In this document: positions 12,023 to 24,861 of the stretch, piece by piece
Numbering within the stretch: the first letter of the stretch is position 1
Layout of the letters: every line of letters starts with the position of its first letter
Source of the DNA: Cornus controversa
Lineage: Eukaryota > Streptophyta > Magnoliopsida > Cornales > Cornaceae
NCBI GenBank assembly: GCA_026545225.1
Contig: CM048849.1
Span: forward strand, 53,080,836 to 53,144,835
DNA: 64,000 nt
Direction: 5' to 3'
Program-made: the position numbers and the translations under genes
Notes under the pieces: model-generated
Told to the model about the DNA's origin: nothing
Databases searched by the model: none
Seen by the model: only the letters and a program-made list of their open reading frames with translations

Positions 12023-12464
12023 CTCGAAAAAACGGATACTGACACATAACGATATTACACGACATAAACATACTGATACAAAAAATTCTAAAAAAATAAA
12101 ATACAAACACGACAAAGATATGGTTATAAAATAATAATATAATATATTAATATATGTTCATTATTCAATAAAATATAACATTCTAAAAATATTTCAATTT
12201 ATGATCAAGCAATTAAGAACGAAACAAACTTATAAACAAAAATAAACAAATAAATTAAAATAGATTAAAGAACTAAACTTATTTATTCCTCTATATATAT
12301 TTAACTTAGATTATTAATCATAACTCAGTCGTATATAATTTCTTTTCAAAATACTTGAATATACATCATTGTTATGAAGTGTGTGAGAGTGTAATGTCCA
12401 AAAAAAATGTCAGGAGTGTCCAACACAAGTACTGCACCCTCCGTGAAGTGTCCGTGTTTCATAA
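12023..12464. mobile_element. MITE with 8-bp target repeat (hAT-like), copy 1
   Basis: Perfect 8-bp flanks GTTCTAAG (12015-12022 and 12465-12472). Imperfect inverted ends: CTCGAAAAAACGGATACTGA against TTATGAAACACGGACACTTC (right end, reverse complement). The 442-bp body is very AT-rich and non-coding. A related element in the opposite orientation, interrupted by other insertions, occupies 26018-29251. Confidence 0.75.
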
Positions 12465-12472
12465 GTTCTAAG

Positions 12473-13696
12473 AAGATAGTATAACCAAACCTTCTATTGA
12501 GATGAACAAATGAGATAATTCAACAATTCTAATGAGGTGATAAAAGATGAAGATAATGATAAAATCTTATTTAAAAGTAAGAGTTTCATGACTACACAGC
12601 CCTCACTAATTAATTCTCGATAAGAAAAATGTTTGGCTAAGTAAGATATTGAGGAGACAAAGAGTAATTCTATCTTATCAAATGAAAAAAATGATCAGAT
12701 CTTCTCCAATGGAAGAGTTTCATGATTACACGACAGTCACCAATTAATCTTTTATACGAAAAAGGTCGGTCAATCAAATAGGTATGAAAAATAAAATACA
12801 ATACTTAACTTTCGTTCAATTAGAACTCTCAATTGATAGTCTGAGTGTACCTAACGACATCATATTAGTATTTGTCTAGGTTATATTTTCTCTTTCTTGT
12901 AGGAAAGCGTTATAAACCCAAGTCATGCCACAACCATTATCAACAAATTACATTCAAGGTTGTAGGGACAAGTATTGCTGAACAAAAATGATACTGATAA
13001 AATATAAACCTTTTGATCATAGTAAATACCATAGCGATTTCAAATTTTTTGGAAGCATGGCAATTGTTGATGTTAAATAAAATTAATTAATTTCTCCTGT
13101 CAGACTAAGATAATTGGTATGAATTTTTTTAAAAGTGACTTCAAACATCAAATGTCCAAGAGATGAGAATCTTGTAATTAGACTATTTGGTCCATTGAAG
13201 TTATACTTATATTTAGCTTAATCCTTTTAAGTTTTTTAGGGCATAAAATTATTTTCAAAAAAATTAAATCAATCACATCCTATAGTGCTATTCATTTGAA
13301 AGATTTCTTCTGCAAAACTAGAGTTAAGAAGGAAGGAATTTTTTTATTTTTTATTCATTTACATGCATTATCCGAAATGAAAGGAAATTGTAAAACAAAT
13401 TCCTCTATAGAATTTCAATTTTTTATTTATTTTTCTTTTTGCATATTAATTGTGTCATAACCATTAATACCAGTGTGTACATGGTTCTAGAAATGAGGAA
13501 AAGACAATGTTTGTCCAAATATATAGGTGAAATCTGAGCATGTTGATTCGATAGAATTTCCTCATCAGAAAATAAGGTGTTCAGAGCTCACTGCCCTAAC
13601 CTACGATGAAGGTGAAAAAGTTCAACTCAGCAACGTACAATCGTCAATGGCGTTGAAGGCCAGCTTTGAAAGGTCTCCATAGTCTTCATAAGAGCC
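12473..13696. other. AT-rich spacer
   Basis: No gene recognised and no repeat boundary found. The last hundred bases or so before 13697 may be remnant 5' sequence of the LINE that follows. Confidence 0.4.
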
Positions 13697-14038
13697 ATGG
13701 TGTGGAACTATCGGGGTGTGGGGAACCCCCGGACAGTTTTCCAACTAAGGAGGTTTGTGTCCCTCTATTCCCCTCAATTACTGTGTTTATTGGAAACTAA
13801 GAATAAAGATAGGAAGTTTCAAGTTGTTAATCGTATGTTGGGTTGTTATGACCTGTTCACTGTGGCCCCACGAGGCATCTCAAGAGGTATTGCATTTTTT
13901 TGGGAAAAAGGTCTTAATTATCAAATCATTAATTTTAACAATTTTCAAGTTACCTGTGAAATCAAGGGCGATGGTCAAATGGGCTCATGGTTTTTCACTA
14001 CCATTTATGCATCATGTGACGATCTTATTAGAGCTCAG

Positions 14039-14753
14039 TAGGGGTGGCAATTTGTGTTCCCGTGTCGTGTTCGTGTCGTGTCGATCAATAAGTATTCTAC
14101 TAAACATCTCAACCTAACCCGACCCATTTAATAATAGTGTCAGATACCCTCAACACTAACCCAACCCGTTTATTAAACGTGTTAGTCGTGTCGACCCGTG
14201 TAACCCGTTTAATAAACATTGACATGACTAATTCAATAACTTTTTTAATCCATTTAACTTATATCATATGAGTTTCTCCACCCCTAAAAATCTCTCTGAA
14301 GATCATATAAAAAATAAAGTACATATCAATACATAAATCCTAAAATCAAACTATATTATAAATTTTGTATCTATATATAAACTCTTTTAAGGTGACTCAA
14401 CAATTTGGAAGGCACCATAACAATCTCATCCTTGCGTTTTATGGCTACATCAGTCCTATAAATAAACAAATAGATTACAAATAATTACAATATAAATCAT
14501 GTATATATGAATAACTCGTGTCCTATATAACCATGTATATATAAGTTTATATAAAATCATAATATATGAATAACTAATGTTGTAATCGTGTCGTAATCGT
14601 GTCACGGGTTAGACAGCTTAAACCCAAATTCAACCCAATTTTTGCGTGTCGACCCATTTATTAAAGGTGTCATCTTACCTCAAACTCAAACCCACTTAAT
14701 TCGTGTCGAGTTCGAGTCGTGTTGTCGTGTCGTGTCCAATTTTGTCACCCCTA
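14039..14753. mobile_element. hAT-type non-autonomous element inside the LINE endonuclease domain
   Basis: The ends are TAGGGGTGGCAA and TTGTCACCCCTA, flanked by a perfect 8-bp duplication GAGCTCAG (14031-14038 and 14754-14761). Subterminal regions are packed with TCGTGTCGTG-type repeats and GACCC motifs. The centre is AT-rich and non-coding. The LINE frame (IRAQ, then QRHYLTLL) continues across the insertion. Confidence 0.9.
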
Positions 14754-17560
14754 GAGCTCAGCAGCGGCACTACTTGACCCTCCTTCAAGCTCAAATTAGT
14801 TCTCCTTAGCTGTTGATGGGTGATTTTAATGCACTCATTCACCCCGATAAGAAGCAAGGAAAAGCTACTATTAACGGCTGGACTCTTTGAAGCTTCAAAG
14901 ATTTTGTAACTCATTGTCATTTGGTGGACGTGGGATTTTTGGGCTTCCTATTTACTTGGTGTAATAATAGGGGTATACCTCATATTATCATGGCTCGGCT
15001 CGATAGGGGGCTATGCTCTCAGAGTTGGCTACAGCAGTTTCCCTCCTACGTCATGGAACATCTCACTTTGTTTGGGTTCGACCATAAAGCTTTAGTGCTG
15101 GACACTGATGGCAAATTTTCTAAGCCTGCGTATAAATTTCATTTTGATGATCGATGGTTAAAAGACCAGGGCAGCCAACCTCTCATTGCTCAAGCCTAGT
15201 CTTCCCCAGTTAGGGGCTCTACACAAATCACTATTAAATAGAAGCTTTAATTTTGCACAGCATAGCTCAAACAGTGGAGCAGAGGTCATGTTGACAATAC
15301 CCAATGCAAGAATGTCTTTTAATGGAGCGCGAATTGGCGGAAGCATGGCGAGACGAAGAACTGTATTGGAAACAAAAATCCCAAATGTCTTGGCTTCAAC
15401 ACAAAGACCACAACTCCAAGTATTTCCATCAAAAAACCTAGATACGCAGAAGGAATAACACCATTTATGGTTTGGAGGATGGATTGGGTATCTGGCAGGA
15501 TTCCAAAGAGGGCATACGTCGCACTGCCAAACAATATTTTTGAGATTTATTTTCGTCTTCAATCTCAAACATTTATTCTGATTTTTGGCAATTGGTTCCA
15601 CCAAATATCACGGCAGAATAGAATAGCGAGCTGCTGAAACCAATTTCAGAGATGAAAATTCAAGAGGCCGTCTTCGCTATGGGATCGTTTAAGGTGCTAG
15701 GTCCCGACGGATTCATTCCACTTTTTTTCCAATCGAATTAGAACTTAGTTAAAACCTCCCTCTTACAAGGTGCTAATTCTTTGCTCTCCAATAACCATCT
15801 TCTGAGAAGTCTCAATCACATTAATTTGGTTCTCATTCCGAAAGGGAAACATCCCACCCGAATTCAACAGTACCGACCCATCAGTTTATGTAAAGTCATT
15901 TACAAGGTTTTCTCAAAAGTGATTGTGAACCGAATGAAACCTCTTTTGAATCTCCTTATTAGTGCGAATCAAAGTGCTTTTGTGCCAAATCACCTGATCC
16001 AGAACAACATTATGCTCTCCCATGAGCTTATACATGTGCTTAATTCCAAGAAAAAATGCAAAGTCGGTTTTATGGCCTTGAAACTTGATATATCTAAAGC
16101 CTACGATCGCATTGAATGGGACTTTCTGGAAGGTATGCTAATACATTTCGATTTTGATGTTAAGTGAGTGAATATTATCATGACTTGTGTTACTTTAGTT
16201 CTTACTCGATTGTTCTGAACGGAGAAACGGGAAGTCATTTAAACCCATCTAGTGGTCTTGGCCAAGGCGACCCTCTTTCCCCTTATTTATTTTTGGTGTA
16301 TACAGAAGGCCTATCTTTGCTCCTATTGGAGGCTCAGCTGAGATGTCAAGCTAACGGCATCATAATGGGTCGTAATGTTAATCATGTCAACCACTTACTC
16401 TTCGCAGATGATGTCGGTCTTTTTGGTAAAGCAAAAATTTTTGAAGCCTTGGCTCTAAAGATAAGCCTTGATTATTATACCACACTCTCGGGGTAACTTA
16501 TCAATTATGATAAATCCTCTTTGTTGTTTAGCCCATGCATTATCCAGCTGATAAAATACAGTTAAAAAGCATTTTAGGGATTTCCTCATCAGTATGGATA
16601 AATACTTATCTTGGCCTACCATCTGTATTATCCAGAAAAAATGTTCTTCCTTTCAATTCCTCGTGGACAAAGTCTTATCTCGAATCAAACTTCTGAAAGG
16701 TGATATGTTGTCCAAGGCAGGCCGCAAAGTGCTCTTTAAATCAGTTTTGGCTTCCTTTCATTTATATTGCCTACAAAGTTATAAAGTCATTGTTTCTGTC
16801 CTAGACTCTCTTTGCAGTAAATTTATTAATTTTTGGTGGAGTGGCTCTGAAGATAAAGTCAAGATCAAATGGATTAGCTGGGACTCCATGTGTAAGCCCA
16901 AAAATTGTGGAGGCATTGGTTTTCGAGATCTAGCAACTCTGAATTAGGCTTTTTTGGAAAAGGTGGCATGAAGATTAGAAATGGGACAGGAGATGGGGGA
17001 GACTTCATTATTTTTCTCCTCCTTCAAAGTGAAGTATTTTCCCAATTCCCATTTCCTTAAGTCACCATGTGGCAGAAGGGCTTCTTGGGTGTGGTGTAGT
17101 ATCCACGCAGCTAAAGAAATGCTTAAGAAAGGTTTAACATGGGAAATTGCTTCAGGGTCATCCATTGATGTTTGGAAGGATGGTTGGGTACCAGACCAAA
17201 CCTATCCCTTTATCACTACCTCTGTTAACTCATCAGTTTCTACAGTGGCTGATCTTATGAATCATCAGTCTAATATATGAAGGGGGATATTATTAGAAAT
17301 ATTTTCAATCCCAAGGATTGAAATCTTATTCTCCAGTCCCCTATCAGAGACAGTACCATCATCGATCGAAGAGTGTGGGGTCCTTCACCTTCAGGAAATT
17401 TTTTATGCATAATGCATATAAGCTCGTTTTTCGTGTTTTGAATGGGCCTGCTAAATGTCATGCAATAGGGTCTAGCTTGCCCCAGGAAACTCTTTCAGCT
17501 TGGACAGGAATTTGGCATATTAAAGTCCCTCATAAGCTACATTTCTTTCTGTGGCAATGC

Positions 17561-18742
17561 TGTGAGTTGCGCGGTGCGAAAGCGGTTGCGAAGAGTATTT
17601 TAGAACCTAGAGGGGGTGAATTGGATCACTTGCTTGTTTGCTTAATTTTTAATTAATTCAATTTTAAGTCCAATTAACCAAACAATTAAAGCAAGTAAAT
17701 AAATAAAGTGCAAGTAAGGAAAGAATGCACCAGATATACGTGGAAACCCAAGGCAAGAAAAATCACAGAGGGAGGCGACACGCCTCAGGAAATCAATTCA
17801 CTATGATGAAGCAAAGTACAACAGACTCTGTTTCAGTCTCGCACCCCTCTTTACTCTGTCAAGGATCTGATGCGGAACACCACAGGCTTATGATTGCGAC
17901 AACACGTCCAACTGCTACAGACTTCCGGCTAACGTCACCACCCTTACAAAAAAGTTACTGGAAAAACCAAAATACTCAGCAAGTATTTTGTTCCCTTCGT
18001 AGTGCAATCTGGTCACCTTTCTTCCTCAGCAAGCAAGTAAACGAAGAACCATCAATCCAATGTTCTGATCAACAAATAGATTTGATGCAGTCTCTTGTGC
18101 AGCTAATCAGAAGTAGAACACCATCCTAAATATCACTCGTGAAGTATGGATGTGTGTTCTTAAAAATATATAGCCCTAATTATATTGTATATACTTTATC
18201 TCTTTAAAAATAATATTCCAAGGCATCCTTGTAGAAAAAATATGAATACATATATATAGGCAAGTAAGTTATAATTCTACTTAGAAAAGAAGTTGAATAC
18301 CAAAATAGAACTCTCCTAGAAGTTTCAAACTCAATAGGAATCAGGATTTCTGTCAAAATTTGTTTTCTATTTGGAACAGGCTAAGTTGGACTGGTGCCAA
18401 ATAAATAGGACCGGTAGGACTTTTTGAAAACCTGCAGAAACTAAATTGTCGAGAAAAGTTGGACCGGTCCTAAATATTGGGGACCGGTCCTACTTTGAAA
18501 AATCCCAAAATTTTGCATTTAAACCCTAGTTTTTCAAAATAGGCTTGGAACTAAAAAGTGTAGAGTGTCCTCACCATACTTACCTGTACTATATGGTGTT
18601 CTAATTGATTTGTCAGCTTCTATGCACTTGAGTGTCAGCTCGAAGATGTCGATGATCGATACAAAGAATAATGTGAAAATTACAACTCGATCATTTAGGT
18701 TTTGATCACCGAAATATGCCAATTACAAATTTATATCTCACA
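17561..18742 (-). repeat. 3' LTR of the gag-only Copia element
   Basis: 1182 bp, left copy on the map, bounded by TG and CA. It contains paired GGACCGGTCC-type palindromes around 18405-18495 that recur in the other LTR and once more inside the element. Confidence 0.9.
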
Positions 18743-18756
18743 ATCTCCCCCTTTGG
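18743..18756 (-). promoter_or_regulatory. Polypurine tract of the Copia element
   Basis: On the minus strand the sequence AAAGGGGGAGAT directly precedes the TGTGAG start of the 3' LTR. This is the standard plus-strand priming site of Copia elements. Confidence 0.85.
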
Positions 18757-21479
18757 CAATTTCGTGACAAAACCACCTAGACAATTATAACCTAACCCAT
18801 TGGATAAATTAGATTACAATATTGCCCAAAAATACATAGAAATAAAGAACTGATCAACAAAAGTTTCATTTGTGTGTTCAAGATGGTTAGAGAAAAAACC
18901 TGTTGTACCTGCACATTTCTTAAACAACACAACCTGTGAAAAGCTTAATAAAGAAATATAATCATGAATATTTCCCCCTTAATCTTTTAAGCAAAAATAT
19001 CTGATAAATAGATTTCCCCCTTTGTCAAAGAATCTCATATCATATCATATGCATATAACAATATCATCTCCTCCTTTTTGGAATAAATTAACAAAGAACT
19101 AGTAAAGAGATTTAGATAAACAGATAAATCATGAAGCACATAGAGAGATTAAGACAATAATGAACCAAAAATAATCATCATCATTGATCAAATAAATATC
19201 CAAAACATATCAGTTGATGGAATAAACAAAACATAATAAGTTCAAGCATCAAACTTAGACAAAATAGAGTTAACTACTCAAAGTCTAGCAAAACATAACT
19301 AAGTCTATCATCAAGACCTAATCCTCATCATCATCATGAGCTTCAAAAATTAAATATCAACCTCTATCAAAAAGATATCCTTGAACATGTAACTCCATCC
19401 ATTGAAATTTACATCAAAGTCCACAAAAGTATGATCCAAACATAAATATGGTATCCATAAGATTAACATGAAACCTAATCAAAGACACCATGAGTATCCA
19501 AAAATAAATAAGTCTAAGTCATAAACCTAGCAAGCAGATGAACTAGTCTGAATCATCAAAATATTAAACCCTAAAAAACTAGTTATCATCAGTGATGCAG
19601 GAGAGTGAATGATGTCCATTATCAAAGATACATTGGGTGCTCATTAAGCTCGACTCATTGTCCTCTATAGATGATCTTATCAAGATTTGTCCTCAAAGTT
19701 TACAAAATAATATCACATGTTTAGATCAAGAACATCAACAATTGAGTCCTAACAATTGTATTCACCTCAATGATAATGACAAACATTTTGATTGTAAAAG
19801 ATAAACATCCAAATAGAAATATGTCATCCAAATCACATAAGAACTCTCAACCAAGGTCTTTCAAATCAACATTCCTTTCACTTTTAAAAGCACTCACCTA
19901 ACTCTTTTAGACCTAATTACGAAAGTTACAATGAATGAAAGTATAAACAAGGTCACAAACTCCATTAAAGAATCCATTAAAGAATTATATCAAACACTTG
20001 GAGTGCAAGTCTAAAATCTCCAAATTTTAAAGATATTTGTTTGCACAATATCACCCAATTTAACAATCAATCAACCAACAATCTTTAAAAGTTCAATCCC
20101 AACCTCCAATAATTAATGATCACAAGAAATATAGAAGAGGAAGAGTGTAAGTGAGTTGGAGTGTTTTAGAGAGTTTGAGGGTGAGAGTTTAAGAGATATG
20201 AGTGTGTGTGCGAGTGTACAAGGAATGCCACTTAAAACATTAAGGTGCGCGTTTGGATTGTCAAGAATCTGGGCATTCGCTAAGTGCGACCGGTCCTAAT
20301 ATTTGGGGACCGATCCAACTTCTCTCGGTTCCTCAGAACCTGCAGAAGTGCGACCGATGCTCAAAATTTGAGACCGGTCCAACTTTGCGAATTTTGAATA
20401 ATTACACTTTGGACCTCTAATTCACCAAATACACATCTTTTCAATCCTGTTTTGACACTTAAGCACATAAAAAGTGAAAAATAAACACAAAATCAAAATA
20501 AACATATTTTTGGATTTTTGAAATTTAAAAAAAAAAATATATGAATAATCTCATGAGAATAATCAAAACATATTTTTCAAAGAATAATATGAGTCCTAAA
20601 ATTTTTGAAAAATTTTAAACATTTATAAATGCAGAATTTTAAAATCCATAATTTATCCATAAAATTCATTCTCAAATTCATGATCATGACATAACTTCCA
20701 ACACACAAATATTTATAAAAATTTAGAAGTTTATCTAATAAATCCATGTGTGTGTGTGCAATCCAACTTCATCAAAAATTAATCAAATTCCTTTGATCCA
20801 TCTTCTAAAACATATTGGATAATAAAGAAATATAACTTTACATGATCAATCATTTATTTTTCTTTCATTCATTTTTTTTTCTAAGACGGTGGCTTGCACT
20901 CTTACGGGCAGCTAACTATTTTCCTCAAAATAACTCTTTAAATTTTTTAAGATATCTCATTAGAGATTTATATTGTAGTGGAAGTTACGAATACACTCCG
21001 AAGGTTGCCTTTTCCTTTTATCTTAGATATTCAGCAGATTTTCATCATCATTTTTTTCTCTTTTTTTCTCATGCTGAATAAAAACATAAAAGATTTTATC
21101 AATTTTCTTTTATTGATCATTTAAGCTTTCAATGCTACTCATACAATATACTCCAGTCAACTTCACATTAGTTTTCAATCAATTCTCTCAGAGTTGGACT
21201 AGTGCACAAATTGTATGGACTCAGAAGATTTACCTCTAAAAAGAAATAAATACAGCACATTGGTCATCAATGTTTAGATCATAAAATCAAGTATTTCATT
21301 TATTGACAAACTAAGTGTCCCAATTATGCATTCACAAATCAAAGTGAAATTAAAAAGAAATATAAAGAAATCACATTATTTCTCAGAACAATATAATTAT
21401 CATAATCTCATATGATTATTACTAAAAATAAACAAAATCTATCCTAACCAAAAAGATATGGTCGAATGGAAAATAAATA
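18757..21479 (-). other. Non-coding internal region where pol would be expected
   Basis: 2.7 kb of AT-rich sequence with stops in every frame and no protease, integrase, RT or RNase H motif. A block at 20285-20390 repeats the GACCGGTCC-type palindromes found in the LTRs. Small open frames here (for example 20842-21081) match nothing I recognise. Confidence 0.7.
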
Positions 21480-23599
21480 ATGAACATAAGCTCAGTCCAT
21501 GACCATCAAAGTCCTAATGACCTAGTTAGGGGGTTTTGCACCCAAAGACCTATTAGGAATAAATCTCATAGTATCAACAGACACAAACTTCTCCAAATCT
21601 TCTTTTTTCATCCAGATAGTTTTAACATGCAGTTTATCAGGAAAAAATTGTGGAGAAACAAAAATATTCTTCTTTTTATTTGAATTATTTTTACCTTAAG
21701 AATTTTTGGGTTTGTTCCAATAATGTGGCCTTTTAGCATGAATCATATTCTTAGCAAAAGAATTATGCACATGAAGATCAGAATTAGAATGTTTTCTTTT
21801 TTTATAGCAATAGTGTTGACTATGTCCAGTCTTACCACAAAAAGAACAATAAAGTACATTGGACACAACATTAGCATGCACAGACTCAACTTGAGACTTA
21901 GGTTTGGATTCAGACATAATTAAATTCTTGGGTTTAACAAAAATAGTTTTTTCCTTAGATGATGACCCAACAAAACCTAATCCAGTCTTATCTCCTACAG
22001 GTTTACTAACACTAATCAGGCTGTCAAGCTTAATCTGTCCAAAAGTAAAAGCAATTAATTTCTCTTGTGATTTTTTCAATTCAGCCTCAAGAAATTAATT
22101 CTAGCAACAAGAGAATGTTTAGCAGAAATAGCTTGACTTACCTTGCTTTCGAAAAACTTGACTTTGCTTTGAAGATTTAGAATTTCAACTTTACTTTCTT
22201 TAATCAACTTCACTTGATCTTCATTCTTTTTCTTCAAAGTCTCTTTCTCAGATTTTTCTTACTTCAGCTTCTCAGATTTTTTATTATAAGCTTCCAGTAA
22301 TTTCTCAAAAAGTTCTGACAACTTGCTTTCACATGGTTCTATATCAGACTGCTCATCTTCTGAATCATCAGACCCTACTTGACTGAGAGTAGTGTATATC
22401 TCTGTTTCACCTACATCAGAAGAAGAATCATTAGCAGTATCATCATTCAATAAAGCAACAAAAGTAAGAGAATCATTATCAACAGAAGAATCACTATCAG
22501 AGTTTGAAGATTCAGATTCAGAAATAATAGCTTTCATAACTTTCTTGTTTGAAATTTTCTTCGCACTAAAGCTATTTTTCTTAGGATTTGTACATTGATT
22601 AGATGTATGACCTTTACCACCACATGTCCAACAAGTAACCTCAAATTTCTTAGAGTCATCCTCTTTCTCTTTCCTTTCCTTACCTTTGGATGATGAGTTT
22701 TGACTCTCGAATTTAGAAGGATTTCATTTTCTCAAATTTTTACCTTTTTTATATTCAAGAATCTTTCTAAATTTTCTAGCAAGGAGTGCAACATCATTAT
22801 CTGAATCATATTCAAAACTTTCAATTTTTTCAACTTCAGATTTTGAAGAATTTGAACAATTTGACAAACTTGAAAACTTTGAAGTCTTTGATATTTTTAA
22901 AGCCAAATTTTTTGATTTCTGAAGCTTTGGATATTTCATCTCAAAAGTTTGAATTGATCCAACTAACTCAGCCACCTCCATAGAATCTAAATCTCTGCTC
23001 TCATCTAAGGCTTCCAACTTAACTCGGAACCTATCAGGCAATGATCTCATGATTTTTCTAATAATCTGAAAAGAAGGAATTTTCTCACCAAGGTTAGCAT
23101 TACTTTGAACAATATCATTAAGCCTAGAATAAAAATCAGAAAACATCTCAGCTTCATCCATTCTAATTGTTTCAAATTTAGTAGCAAACATTTGTAACTT
23201 AGATCTCCTTACCTTGGTGGTATCCTCATGAGTTACCTGTAAAATATCCCATGCTTCTTTCAAAGTGGAACATGCAGAAATTCTAGCAAATTTAAAAGGA
23301 ACAACAGAATTAAATATAGCATATAAACCCTTGTTGTTATTATTGGCATCTTCATATTCAGCATTAGACCATGTTGCCTTATCCTTCTCTATAGTCACAA
23401 CAGCATCACCCTCACCAGTGGTAGTGGTTGGAATTTTATAGCCATTCTTTAGAGTCATCCAAACTCTCTCTCTTTGAGATTTTAAAAAGGCTTTCATGCG
23501 AGACTTCCAGAAAGTATAATTTGAACCATCAAACAAGTGAGTTCGCTGAATCGATCCACCCTCTTTCATACTAGATTTCAAGACAATTTTTGAAAACAA
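21480..23599 (-). pseudogene. Copia gag polyprotein, nearly intact, two CCHC knuckles
   Basis: It starts at 23599, about 75 bp inside the 5' LTR. The N-terminal part is the UBN2/DUF4219-type gag core (THLFDGSNYTFWKSRMKAFL; later RKIMRSLPDRF), open for 291 codons down to a single in-frame TGA at 22724. The same frame continues with a zinc knuckle, CWTCGGKGHTSNQC (22592-22633), and an acidic Ser/Asp-rich stretch (22259-22537). After one more stop and a frame change comes a Lys/Glu-rich, coiled-coil-like part. A second knuckle, CSFCGKTGHSQHYC, lies within 21696-22079, and the frame ends in the 21530s. Gag packages the RNA. The first stop fits a C-to-T change in CGA, but the original codon is not known. 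Confidence 0.85.
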
Positions 23600-23658
23600 A
23601 AATAAATTTTGATTTTAAAAATACTTCGCAAGGAACTACTCACAAATTAGAGAACACT

Positions 23659-23672
23659 GTTCTGATACCAAT
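23659..23672 (-). promoter_or_regulatory. Primer-binding site (initiator tRNA-Met) of the Copia element
   Basis: The minus strand reads ATTGGTATCAGAAC immediately after the 5' LTR. TGGTATCAGA is the usual complement of the 3' end of initiator tRNA-Met used by plant Copia elements. Confidence 0.88.
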
Positions 23673-24861
23673 TGTGAGTTGCACGGTGCAGAAGCGGTTG
23701 CGAAAACTATTTTAGAACCTAAAAGGGGGTGAATAGGATCACTTGCTTATTTGCTTATTTTTTAATTAATTCAATTTTAAGTCCAATTAACTAAACAATT
23801 AAAGCAAGTAAATAAATAAAGTGCAAGTAAAGAAAAGAATGCACCAGATATACGTGGAAACCCAAGGCAAGAAAAATCACGGAGGGAGGCAGCACGCCTC
23901 AGGAAACCAATTCACTATGATGAAGCAAAGTACAACAAACTCAGTCTCAGTCCCAGTCTCACACCCCTCTTCACTCTGTCAAGCATCTGATGCGGAATAC
24001 CTCAGGCTTATGATTGCGACAACACGTCCAACTACTGCAGACTTCCGGCTAATGTCACCACCCTTACAGAAAGGTTGCTGGAAGAACCAAAATACTCAGC
24101 AAGTATTTTGTTCCCTTCGTAGTGCAATCTGGTTACCTTTCTTCCTCAGCAAATAAGCAAGCGAAGAACCATCAATCCAATGTTTTGATCAGCAAATAAA
24201 TTTGATGCAGTCTCTTGTGCAGCTAATCAGAAGTAGAATACCATCCTAAATATCACTCGTAAAGTACGGATGTGTGTTCTTAAAAATATATAGCCCTAAT
24301 TATATTGTATATACTTTCTCTCTCTAAAAATAATATTCTAGGGCATTCTTGTAGAGAAAATATGAATATATATATATAGGCAAGGAAGTTATAATTATAC
24401 TTGAAAAAGAAGTTGATATCAAAATAGAACTCTCCTAGAAGTTTCAAACCCAATAGGAATCAGGATTTTCGTCAAATTTTGTTTCCTATTTGGAACAGGC
24501 TAAGTTGGACCGGTGCCAAATAAATAGAATCGGTGGAACTTTTTGAAAACCTGCAGAAACTAAACTGCTGAGAAAAGTTGGACTGGTCCTAAATATTGGG
24601 GACTGGTCCTACTTTGAAAAACTCCTAAATTTTGCATTTAAACCCTAGTTTTTCAAAATAGGCTGAGAACTAAAAAGTGCAGAGTGTTCTCACCATACTT
24701 ACCTGTACTATATGGTATTCTAACTGATTTATTGGCTTCTATGCACTTGAGTGTCAGCTCGAAGATGTCGACGATCGATACAAAGAATAATGCAAAAATT
24801 ACAACTCGATCATTCAGGTTTGGATCACTGAAATATGCCAATTACAAATTTATGTCTCACA
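23673..24861 (-). repeat. 5' LTR of the gag-only Copia element
   Basis: 1189 bp, the partner of 17561-18742 with the same termini. It should hold the promoter for the leftward transcript. The LINE frame resumes at the base after the AATGC target copy. Confidence 0.9.

Larger units (their letters stand above)
17561..24861 (-). mobile_element. Complete Copia-type LTR retrotransposon carrying gag only, inserted in the LINE
   Basis: Two LTRs (17561-18742 and 23673-24861) start TGTGAGTTGC and end CTCACA. They are flanked by the 5-bp duplication AATGC (17556-17560 and 24862-24866). On the minus strand the primer site lies just inside the right LTR and the polypurine tract just inside the left LTR, so the element is transcribed leftward. 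Gag occupies the first 2 kb. No protease, integrase, RT or RNase H is present in the remaining 2.7 kb, so movement would need enzymes from a relative. The LTRs differ at many scattered, mostly transition positions, so the insertion is not recent. Confidence 0.92.
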
